Source: Monoraphidium neglectum
Taxonomy: Eukaryota; Chlorophyta; Chlorophyceae; Sphaeropleales; Selenastraceae
DNA: 11,368 nucleotides
Assembly: GCF_000611645.1 (NCBI RefSeq)
Contig: NW_014012369.1
Location: forward strand, 1 to 11,368
Direction: 5' to 3'
The notes beneath the pieces are model-generated. The model was not told the DNA's origin, ran no database searches, and saw nothing but the letters and a program-made list of their open reading frames with translations. The stretch's first letter is position 1. Every line of letters begins with the position of its first letter. This document shows positions 1 to 8,100 of the stretch, one piece after another. A program made the translations under genes and the position numbers.

Positions 1-800
1 CCACGGCGGCGGCGGCGGGGCCCTGGAGCGGAGCGGCGCGCCGGCCCCGTGAATGGCCGGCCGGGCTCGCGGGCCCGCCACGCCGCCGGCCGCGCGCGCG
101 CAGTTCGGCACTTGCGTCCTTCCTTTCCTTACTTTGTTCATCAGCATCCCCCTTCAAAGCACTTGCTCGAGCTCGAGAGTCGCAGGCCCTTCACTTTTTG
201 CGGCTGGGGGCCGCCGTGCGCTTGGCTGCGGCCCGCCAAAGGTGGGCCCCGCCATGCGCCGCGCCGCGCGGCAGTCCCGCCGCAGGCGCCTGGCCCCCAC
301 CAATGGATGCGCGACGGCCGAGGGCCGCGACGGCCGAGGGCCGCGACGCCCTTGTGCCCCGCGCCCACCTGCTGCATCCCCAAGGGACCGCGCCGCCCCC
401 GCACCCAATGGTAAGCCTGCCCCGGCGGCCGCCCCTGCCCCCGGGCCGGTCAAGAAATCGCGCCGCCCCAAGTGCGGCGCACCCGGGGCCGCCCCCGCCC
501 CGCACACCCGAGCCACCTTTGGCTCAGGCCCCGCGCTGACGCGCGCGCGGCGAGGCCGCGCCCCACCGACGACATAGCGGGAAACCGCCGTCCCGCCGCC
601 GCCGCCGCGGACCCCCTGCTCGCGGGGGGTCCCTGCTGACTTGTCGAGGCGCCCCCCTCGCCCTCGCGGCCGCCGAGCGCCACGATCCGGCCACGCAGCG
701 CCAGAGGCAGCGCCCATGGCCGTGCCCCAGGGCAGCGGTGTCTAGGGTTCGGATCCGCCGGCAGCTCTGCCCGCGCACCCCGCGCCGAGAGTGACCATCC
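1..800. other. Very GC-rich block with no gene assigned
   Basis: This stretch is dominated by G and C, so long open frames exist on both strands at once (for example frame 1 is open to 414 and frame 3 to 539) and openness carries no information. A pyrimidine-rich tract with a following AG (about 118-145) looks like a splice acceptor, and GTAAGC at 410 looks like a donor. An exon 146-409 is therefore conceivable, but its three frames all give Pro/Ala/Arg-rich translations with no recognisable domain. Frame 2 has a stop at 50-52 that could end an upstream gene entering from the left edge. I see no decisive sign of coding. Confidence 0.4.
313..344. repeat. Two tandem copies of a 16-base GC-rich unit
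   Basis: GACGGCCGAGGGCCGC occurs at 313-328 and again, identical and adjacent, at 329-344. The unit length is not a multiple of three, so the repeat would shift the frame if this were coding. It lies in the GC-rich block with no assigned gene. Confidence 0.85.
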
Positions 801-1586
801 CTGCGAGTTTTGTGCGGCTCGCACGCGCAAGCAAATGGGCGGCGCGCTGCACACCCGCTTCTGCATACCTATATTTGCCCGCTCACTTCCAGCCCCTGGG
901 GTACGTGCTTCTGTCCAGGGGTCGGGTTTTGTCGCTGTTGCCGCGCGCTGCCGCTTTGCGAGCTTTGGCGGGGCCCGCATCCATGGGCCCCAGCTAGTCT
1001 CTGCCGGCAGGCATGTGGGGAGAGGGAAAAGAAGCCCCGGTGGCCCGTTGCCGCGCCCCCGGTGCGACCTGGGCGCATGCAAGCAGTCTGTCAATAACGA
1101 AGGGCGGCGCCGGCTTCCTTTGTTATTTCGTCATATTGGGCACTGCTCTTCGCCAACGCGCACGACGCCGCTGTGGTTACGGCTCGCGTTTTGACTTCTT
1201 TGACCGACGGGCGCTCGGGCGGGCGCATCGAGGGGCGGCTCGCGATTGGGCTGGTGGGTTGCTCGCGGTCACCCCGCAGCAACCACCATACCATGGCCTG
1301 GCCGCCCCGCCGCCTTTTGGCCCTTGCACGCGTGCGCCCCGACCCTGGCTTTTGCCCCTTGCCGGCCCCAGCCCTCTCTTTGTGTAGTGTGCACGCTTCG
1401 CCTGCACTGCTTTTCGAGCTTTGACACATGCCACGGGGCTCTTGCTGCAACGCCAATCAGGCGACCCTAAAAGGGAGGCGGCCTAAATGATGCGCCCCCA
1501 GCGCACCACCTCCCCTGCCGTTGTGCGGGGGCCGCATGCCGTCTCATCCCTCCCTTAAACTGCACTGAGGCACCACATCAGGTTGC

Positions 1587-1591
1587 TGTAA
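1587..1591 (+). terminator. Possible TGTAA poly(A) signal of an upstream gene
   Basis: TGTAA is the usual poly(A) signal in chlorophyte algae such as Chlamydomonas. This copy is followed only by apparent intergenic sequence, which would suit the end of a plus-strand gene lying mostly left of the window. The same pentamer also occurs by chance inside introns elsewhere in this window, so one copy is weak evidence. Confidence 0.2.
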
Positions 1592-1701
1592 CATAACGCT
1601 TGCGGCTTTGGACGGGCCATCCTGTTGACGAGGAATGGGGGGCTTTGGGCTTGCTAGACAGCAGGACAAGGCGGGGGCAGCGAGAAAAGCAAATTGCACA
1701 A

Positions 1702-1712
1702 GGGGGGGGGGG
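1702..1712 (+). repeat. Run of eleven G
   Basis: An uninterrupted G11 homopolymer in apparent intergenic sequence. A second G11 of the same length lies at 8269-8279. Such runs are prone to length change and to sequencing error. Confidence 0.9.
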
Positions 1713-1821
1713 CAAGCTCATCCGACGCTGCACGTGTGGGCGAGGGGGGTGAAGGATCTGCTTCCAGCTTGCCGTGTGCGCTTCTGATTCATCAGGACTC
1801 ACGTTCGAGGGCAGAACCGCT

Positions 1822-1837
1822 CACGTGTGTTTATAAG
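1822..1837 (+). promoter_or_regulatory. Candidate promoter: CACGTG box and TATA box
   Basis: CACGTG, the palindromic core bound by plant bHLH and bZIP factors, lies at 1822-1827. TTTATAAG (1830-1837) follows three bases later. Initiation about 30 bases downstream would give a leader of roughly 200 bases before the ATG at 2059. Against this, several ATGs (for example in GATGCAACG and GCGATGGTG) lie in that leader, so the true start of transcription may be nearer to 2059. Confidence 0.35.
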
Positions 1838-2058
1838 CGCACGGCAGATGCAACGTCGGCGCGATGGTGTCACCCAGTGCCGATTTCAACCGCGATGTCG
1901 GCGGCTCATGCACCAGCCCTCGCCTTGCGCGACAAAATCAGTGACAGGGGTACAAACAGCATTGATTTGTAGCACATACCTTGTTCATTTCGCCCCCAAC
2001 GGTCAGCGTTGCGTCCAACAGTCAAGGAGAAGCCCGCGGAGAGCGCTTTAGTAGAGCA

Positions 2059-4558
2059 ATGGAAGGACGTGTGATAGCTGAAGCCCAGGCGTTCCGTTCA
2101 ATCGATCAGGACAAGGGTCTGCTCGGAGCTCTCTCCCACACCGCGAGCCTGTGCGTGGGCTATGAGGGAAATGTCCCGCACATATGGACGCGTTCGATGC
2201 TCCGATCACTGGTGCAATGAGCCAGGCCCGCTGCGGGCGCTCTCCCCCGCCGCGCTCTCGCGTCCTGCGTGCTCTTGCCTCTCCCTGTGGCGCCACTGCT
2301 CAGAGCGCCCACACTGACGCGCGTTCGCCCCCGCTCCGCCGCGCGCGCGCGCACGTGAGCAGGGTCGAGGTGCAGGCAGTGAGGCTGGTGCAGCTGCCGG
2401 GCAAGGCCAACTTCCAGCTGCACGTGCGCGGCCGGCAGTTTGATCGAGCCCCGGCCTCGATTGCGACTCCTGGGTCCCTCTGAAAAACAACGTTGCAATC
2501 CCAAAGCACCAAGCTCTCGCACACCGCCGCCGCCGCCGCCGCCGCTCCCCCTGCTCGGCCCATCGCTGCGCCCGCGCCTGTCCCTTGCTCCCCGCGCGCC
2601 TAGCGCCTCCATCGCAAGCTCCGAGCATGGCCCACGCCGCCTCGCGCGGCCGCAGGTGGTGCCGCCCGGCGGGGCGGAGGCGCAGGCCCTGCAGTTGGAT
2701 GAGGAGTGGGAGCTGCTGCCGGGGGATGTGGAGAAAGTCGGGCCCAGGGTGAGTGCCTGTGGGCCGTTTGGCCCCCACCACCCAGGTCGGGCTGGCTGGC
2801 GGCTTCGCTGCGGCCCTCGTGTGTCAGCACCCTGGGGCGGGCGCTCTGCAGCAAGCATGGAGGGGCATGCACACGTGCGTGCGCACGGCGGGGCAGTGGG
2901 GCGCCGAGCGGCGCCCGCGCTGCGCATTAACGCCAGCTGCGGCTGGACGGCCTCCGATCAGCCGCCCCGGCTGCCCAAGCCGCCCTCGCACTTGCACGCG
3001 CAGCACACACCCGCGCCCCCCCCCACCCTGCGGCCCCGGGACCCCCTATTCCCGGACCCCATCTGCCAAGGTCCTGCTAACTGGCAACCAAAGTCACATC
3101 TTATCCCATACCCAACCCTCATGCCCGCTCCGCACGCCCCGCCCTGGCCCTTGAACCCCACCTCTACCACTACAGTGAACGCCTCTCCTGTCTCCACCAG
3201 CCTCAGCGACCAACCCTTGTCCCACCATCACTAATTTCCGCGCAGGTGCACACCCAGAAAGCCCCCGGGGACAGCACGGTGGACGTTGCCCTTACTGGCG
3301 AGTTGGAGGGGGAGGATCTGCCCCTCTACGACTTCGAACTGAAGAGGAAGGGCCACTTCTTCGAGCGCCTGCTCAGCCCCAACACGCCGCTGCCGTCGGT
3401 GAGGGGCGCGCGTGGGTTTCGTGGAGCGCGTTGAAGCGCAGGCGGTGCGCCCTCGCCTCGTCCCTGCGCCGCCCTTCTCCCAGAGTTATCGCCCCACCTG
3501 CGCACCGTTGATCCCGCCAACCCCTCCCAAGCCCGCCGGCCCCTCAGCCTCAAAAGCCCCAGTGGTTGCAGGCCCCCGCGCAACCCCGCGGAGTCACAAC
3601 ACATCCTTCGCCGCCGCCAGCCCGCCCACCCATCCCTTTTCAACCCCAATCCGCTTGCAACCCCACCAAACAAACCTGCACCAATAGACTCCCCTACCGA
3701 CGGACCCGCACCAAAGCATGACCCTGCAGGGCTGCAAACCCCAGCTCATTCACAGGCCCGGAACAAACCGTCACCCTGCGCTGTCCGACTTACCAACCAA
3801 CTTCGCCTCAACGAACGACAACCCTGCGCCGGCCCACTCACCAACCAAGCGGTCCGCAACACAGCACAGCCCTGCGCTCACTCACCAACCCACTCACCAA
3901 CCGACCGGGCCCCATCAAATCGCACCCCAACCCAGGACCTGGTGCACCGCCCCAGCAACGAGCCCAGGAAGTTGATACTGGGCTGGGAGGACCGCAAGAC
4001 GGCCCAGGAGTGGTGCGTGGGGCGGGGGAGAGATAGGGGGAGGGGTTGGCCGAGTTGGTGGGACGGGGCGACTCGAATCGCGAGGGGTGCGGGGGGAAGG
4101 GGCCCAGGAGGAGGGGGTCTTGGGGGCAGAGGGCTTGAAAAGGGACAAGGGGGCCGTCGCCCTATGCTCTGTGTCTTGGGAATTGTCGTATGCAGGGGAG
4201 CAGCCGCGCACCCACTCACCCCGCCCCGCCGGGCCTGGCGTGCATGCTGCTGCACGGGGCTACCCTGCGCACTCGGCCGCGGGAAGCCCAGCCCTGCCCT
4301 TGTGCATACTTCATCGCCCTTGGTCGCCCGCCAGCACACGTTTTGCCTATCCTTTGACCTGATGGGACACGGAAAAACGCGTCAGTTTCATCAAATCAGC
4401 GCCGGTGGTCCCACTCTGAACACAGGTACGCCCTCGTCGCGCTGTGCCTGGGGCGGATGACGTCAGACCATCCCTCCCTCGAGCAGCTGCCCGTCGCGCG
4501 CTCCCACAGCTCAAAGCTGCTGGCCGGCGCGCAGGAGGGGCAGGCGGCGGCAGTGTAG
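2059..4558 (+). CDS. Six-exon gene for a 202-residue protein, PH-like C-terminus
   Basis: Proposed exons are 2059-2150, 2363-2423, 2656-2748, 3246-3398, 3936-4012 and 4426-4558, ending in TAG. Donors are GTGCGT, GTGCGC, GTGAGT, GTGAGG and GTGCGT, each intron ends in AG, and all phases agree. The ATG is in good context (GCAATGG), but an acceptor-like AG near 2019 means an upstream exon cannot be excluded. Function is not recognised. Residues 32-51 look like beta-strand; 83-133 are acidic, then basic around KRKGHFF. Residues 144-170 have a hydrophobic strand (KLILGW) followed by a helix with a central Trp (W159), as at the end of a pleckstrin-homology domain. That would suggest binding to phosphoinositide or protein at a membrane, but the N-terminal PH strands are not clear. 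No signal peptide or membrane segment is seen. Introns 2749-3245, 3399-3935 and 4013-4425 hold no other gene. Exon structure is fairly secure; the PH reading is tentative. Confidence 0.6.
3835..3902 (+). repeat. Three copies of CACTCACCAACC inside an intron
   Basis: Copies lie at 3835-3846, 3879-3890 and 3891-3902, the last two in direct tandem, within the fourth intron of the 2059-4558 gene. The region is C- and A-rich and poor in G, with related ACCAACC pieces upstream (near 3792). It precedes the acceptor at 3934-3935 and may simply extend the pyrimidine-rich acceptor tract. Confidence 0.8.
4019..4045 (+). other. G-quadruplex-forming sequence just inside an intron
   Basis: Four G tracts of four or five bases (4019-4022, 4024-4028, 4036-4040, 4042-4045) are separated by loops of 1, 7 and 1 bases, which meets the standard quadruplex pattern. 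Further G tracts continue to about 4150. The motif starts six bases after the donor at 4013 of the last intron, on the transcribed RNA strand, so it could form in the pre-mRNA and affect splicing. Confidence 0.6.
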
Positions 4559-4734
4559 GGCAAACCTGATTGCTTCGGGATGCTGTTTGTTCCGACTTTT
4601 GGCTACTGTGCCGTTGGGCGTCCCTGGTCTTTCGTGGGTCATAGAGCACACCCTAGGAGTCAACGGGACAGTTTGTGCGTTGTGGTCACGCGTTTGCCAG
4701 CTTCTTGACCTGGGCCTTGAGTCTCGCGTCCACG

Positions 4735-4749
4735 TGAAGCGCAGCTTCA
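4735..4749 (+). other. Small perfect hairpin in the 3' region
   Basis: TGAAGC (4735-4740) and GCTTCA (4744-4749) pair perfectly across a three-base loop, GCA. It lies about 180 bases after the stop codon at 4558 and 17 bases before the TGTAA at 4766, so it would be in the 3' untranslated region of the plus-strand gene. The stem is short and may be chance. Confidence 0.4.
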
Positions 4750-4765
4750 TTCAAGTGAACGTGTG

Positions 4766-4770
4766 TGTAA
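4766..4770 (+). terminator. TGTAA poly(A) signal for the 2059-4558 gene
   Basis: TGTAA lies 208 bases past the stop codon of the plus-strand gene, at the end of a GTGTGTG run. TGTAA is the common chlorophyte poly(A) signal and usually sits 10-20 bases before the cleavage site, giving a predicted 3' end near 4780-4790. Confidence 0.5.
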
Positions 4771-5194
4771 CATGTACGGTAGCGAGTTCGGCAGCGCATC
4801 TGGACCAGCGGTTTTTGTGAACGGCTTCGCGAGGAATCTCACACATACATAGCTCAGTCATTGGTCTGACCAACAACACAGGGATCAACTCACGGAAAAA
4901 GCACCTGCATCTCGGCACATGAAAGAATCCACTGGTGGCAGACACGTGTCATGGCCAGCCGCGACATCACAACTATTGTGCGCGGCAACGGCGGCTCGCG
5001 CAGCGCTGGTAGACAAAGCGACTCCCACACACGCTGTCACCACATTTCCGCGCTGTCGGGCGCTGCCGCCTCAACGAGCTCAAAATACACCCATTGCTGG
5101 CTCTGTGCAGCGATCAATCAAGAGGCGCCATGTCAGCAGGTGTGCTGACAACTTGGCAGGTTGGATCGCTCTGCCGAAGCTTGCGGTCAGCAGG

Positions 5195-8100
5195 TCAAAC
5201 TTTGCCGTTGTGGTCCTTCACGATCTGGATGATCTCGGGGTCGGCCCAGCTGCCGCTGGCGTCGCCGCTCTGGAAATGCACGCCCATTGCGTCCCAGGAC
5301 CCTGAAAATGGGGGGACAGTGCGATAATGAAATGTTGTTGGGTTTTGCACACAGGAGGGGACTGGCTGGTGGGGAAACAAAGTGCGGGGTGGTATGGCCA
5401 TGGGGCAGGGTGCGGCATCAGGCAAGCGCAAGCCCCCTCACTGTTTGCTGCGTTGGGCGGCAGAGTGATGCCACGAGTGAGTGGTGCTTAGGTGAGCGCA
5501 TATGGCCACGCACCTGCACCCCAGGCGTAGAGCTTGTACAGCGGGAACTGCGGGCCGCCCCCGTTGACCAGCCACTGGGCCGTCATGCGGTACAGGTAGC
5601 GCCTAGGGGTGACACGGCCCCGGCGCGTTTGATTGTTTGTGGGTGGGAAAGTAAGTAACTTGCGGCGGAGGGCTTTGTTTGCGCCGTGATTCAGGGCAGC
5701 ATCATGGCCGGGAGCTGGCATTCCTGCCGTGTGGGGCAGCCCAGCCCGCCAGCACAGGCGGGTCGCCCTGAGGCTGCTGACACGGCCCTATTGCTGTTTG
5801 CTCAGCACCACTCAATGACATAACAGCAATCATCACTCGTCGTGACAAACCTGTACTCGTTATAGTCTGCATTCCTCCACGGGTCCTTGGATGCTGCATA
5901 AGGGTACCTAGTTTGGGGGCGGGCAGGCGCGCACGCATGTATGGTAACTGCAGGCCCTGTTGGGCATCCCCCTTGCTTTGCACAAGAGGGGCAGGTGATA
6001 AGTTTTGGGAGGGGCACGGTTTTGGCGAATACAAATGATGCCTCATGCATCGAAAGCGTCAGTGCGTTTCTTCAGGTCTCATGCACCCGCGTGGTGCAGC
6101 CGTGTCCTGACACCCTCACGGCAGCCCACCATAGGCCAAAGAAAGGGTAGCCTGCGCGGCGAGTGCAGACGGCGAGGTTCAGGGTTTTGTTGATAGTAAG
6201 CACCTCAAGATGAAGAGGTGAGTAGGGCACATCAGGCGCGGTCCTGCTGTTGTAATGCTGTGCGTTGTGGTTGCGGGCGCTTGGCAGGCACGGATTGGGG
6301 GCTCCCGCTCGCGGTGCCGCCCGCACCTGCAACGTCCTTCGTGCTCTTGGCAATGGACCCGCCGTCCTGTGTGCCGCCGCCGACGCCCCATTCGCTGATC
6401 ACCAGCTGAGGGGCGGCCGCACAGTTTGTGGAGGAGGAGGCAGAGCTCAGTTCATAGGGGCCGAGACAGTGGTAGGCAAAGGCAGAAATAGCTGGCACGG
6501 TAAGCTGCATCACGCAGGAATGCCTCGCAAACTATCACTTGTTGATGGTGAGCTGTCATAGCCCGTTGCCATGCAAACTGTGGATCATCGGCGTCGCACA
6601 CACGCACGATGCTGTCAGCACTGCCAACCCTCTCCCTTGCACTGCAACCTCGCCGCACCTTTTTGCCGCTGTCGAGCAGCTGCTTCAGGTCAATGCCGGC
6701 ATAGGACAGCTCCTGTGCGTGAGGGGGAGGGGTTGCAACGGCCGCACGTGCGCCCGCAGATCCTGGTTCAGTGCATTTGCACACAACGGGAAGCCGCCAA
6801 GCCGCCATTCCTGTCCAAAATGACGGCATCGGTACGCTTTTTTCATTCTGTCATCTTCAACCATGCACGGGGGCCTGGGCGACTGCCAGCCTCATTCAAG
6901 ATGTGAGTGTGGCATGTGGCGAGATCCACCCCTCTCGCCATGTCAGAACGTCTTCCACTTTGCATGGGGCTGACAGCTGGCTGCCCTTGCCCTGGCCATT
7001 GGCCGAGTCCCGCAAGCATGCACCCCCGCTTCTCCGTCCTCCTCCACACCTCCCACTCCTGGCAATAGCGCTTCCCTGCACCCCATGCCTAGTTGGGGCA
7101 TGTGGTAGACACGCACCTGTGCATGATACTGCAGGGCAACGGGCAAGTCTTGGTACTTGAAACCAGGGTACAGTGGAGGGTAGGCTGCGTCGGGTGCAGG
7201 GGGGTGGCGGCAGGGGGATGCAGCTGAGGCCATGGCTCGCGTATGAGCCAGCTGGGGCCGGCAACAAGAGCAGCCAGTGGCCCTCCTGTGTCAGGCTGTG
7301 TATGTGTCGAGCGTCTATGTGTGTGGTCGGGGATGTGCTGCACTTGCGGCGCCTACCAGCGGCCGAAAGCCTCAGCGTGTGCTGGTTGTGTGCATAATCA
7401 AGCCACCCGCCCCTGCCACATGGTGTTTGTGCAGCCACCACACATGCGGCCTTGCCAAAATCCAATTTTTCAGCCGTATTGCCAGATTGTCATTTTTGCA
7501 AATGTTTACGTATCATCTGAGGGCTATGAGGCTGTGTATTACACACCCTGCAGCCCCCAGCAACCGCACCGCTGAGCCCGATGACATCGACGGCGTCATA
7601 CAACCGCTTCATGTTGGGCAGGTCTAGAGGATACTTGGCCGCCTGCGCCCGCCACTCCTGCATGCGCCAGCGCGCGCGTGCAGTCGTTTGACCATTCAGG
7701 CTGGTCGGCGAGGCCGCAATCACGCTGCCTGCGTGCTGCGTGCTGCTCGATGGCACATAAACGCCGTTGGGTTGGCAGGATGCGCAAGTCCAGGTGCTCC
7801 CGTGCACTCCATTGCATGCACGCTGCCGCGCTAACCCGGTCCACTTGTATGCAGTCCGCGGGTGATGCACAGTTTGCAGGTGCAAACCATACGACGTCCA
7901 TCCGCGCCACTCCATCATTCTCCACACCTTGTCAAAGCTTTTGGCGATAGAGTCGGGACTAATGGAGGTGAAGTCGATCCAGCCATAGCTAGGAGGATAT
8001 TTTTGGGGGAAGGGGTGTGACAGGGGGTTGTGCTACCTGAGGCCCATAGGAGCACGGGCCCTGCCCCAAACGGCGGGGAAGGACAGGGTGTGGGTCGATC

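Larger units (their letters stand above)
801..1821. other. Intergenic-looking stretch, no gene seen
   Basis: No exon with a convincing pair of splice signals, and no protein-like frame, was found on either strand. The stretch contains a CCAAT pentamer (1453-1457), a TAAAA run (1468-1472), a TGTAA motif (1587-1591) and a run of eleven G (1702-1712). It could hold the 3' untranslated region of a gene entering from the left and the upstream control region of the gene at 2059, but neither can be proved from sequence alone. Confidence 0.4.
4559..5194. other. Convergent intergenic spacer with the 3' ends of two genes
   Basis: The stretch lies between the stop of the plus-strand gene (4558) and the stop of the minus-strand hydrolase gene (5195), so it should hold both 3' untranslated regions. 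Open frames here (for example 4587-4820 plus) lack splice context and protein-like composition. A TGTAA motif is present for the plus strand at 4766-4770. No TGTAA was found on the minus strand between 5194 and 4559. Confidence 0.6.

Noticed and set aside
154..1094. Long minus-strand open frames across the GC-rich block
   Set aside because: Stops are rare in all frames because of base composition. The translations are Gly/Ala/Arg-rich without domains and overlap each other.
2440..3234. A 264-codon open frame on the plus strand
   Set aside because: Only 2656-2748 looks like a real exon. The rest is a Pro/Ser-rich read-through of introns with a GTGAGT donor at 2749 and an acceptor at 3245.
3942..4460. 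A 172-codon open frame on the plus strand
   Set aside because: The first part is exon 3936-4012. After the GTGCGT at 4013 this frame reads G-rich intron as Gly/Arg repeats. The last exon (4426-4558) continues in another frame.
4587..4820. A 77-codon plus-strand open frame after the first gene
   Set aside because: It lies in the expected 3' untranslated region, has no domain or splice context, and contains the TGTAA signal and the hairpin.
6896..7465. A 189-codon minus-strand open frame
   Set aside because: It crosses exon 11 (7184-7117) of the hydrolase gene in the wrong frame and otherwise covers introns. The adjacent frame gives the strand-like exon with matching splice phase.
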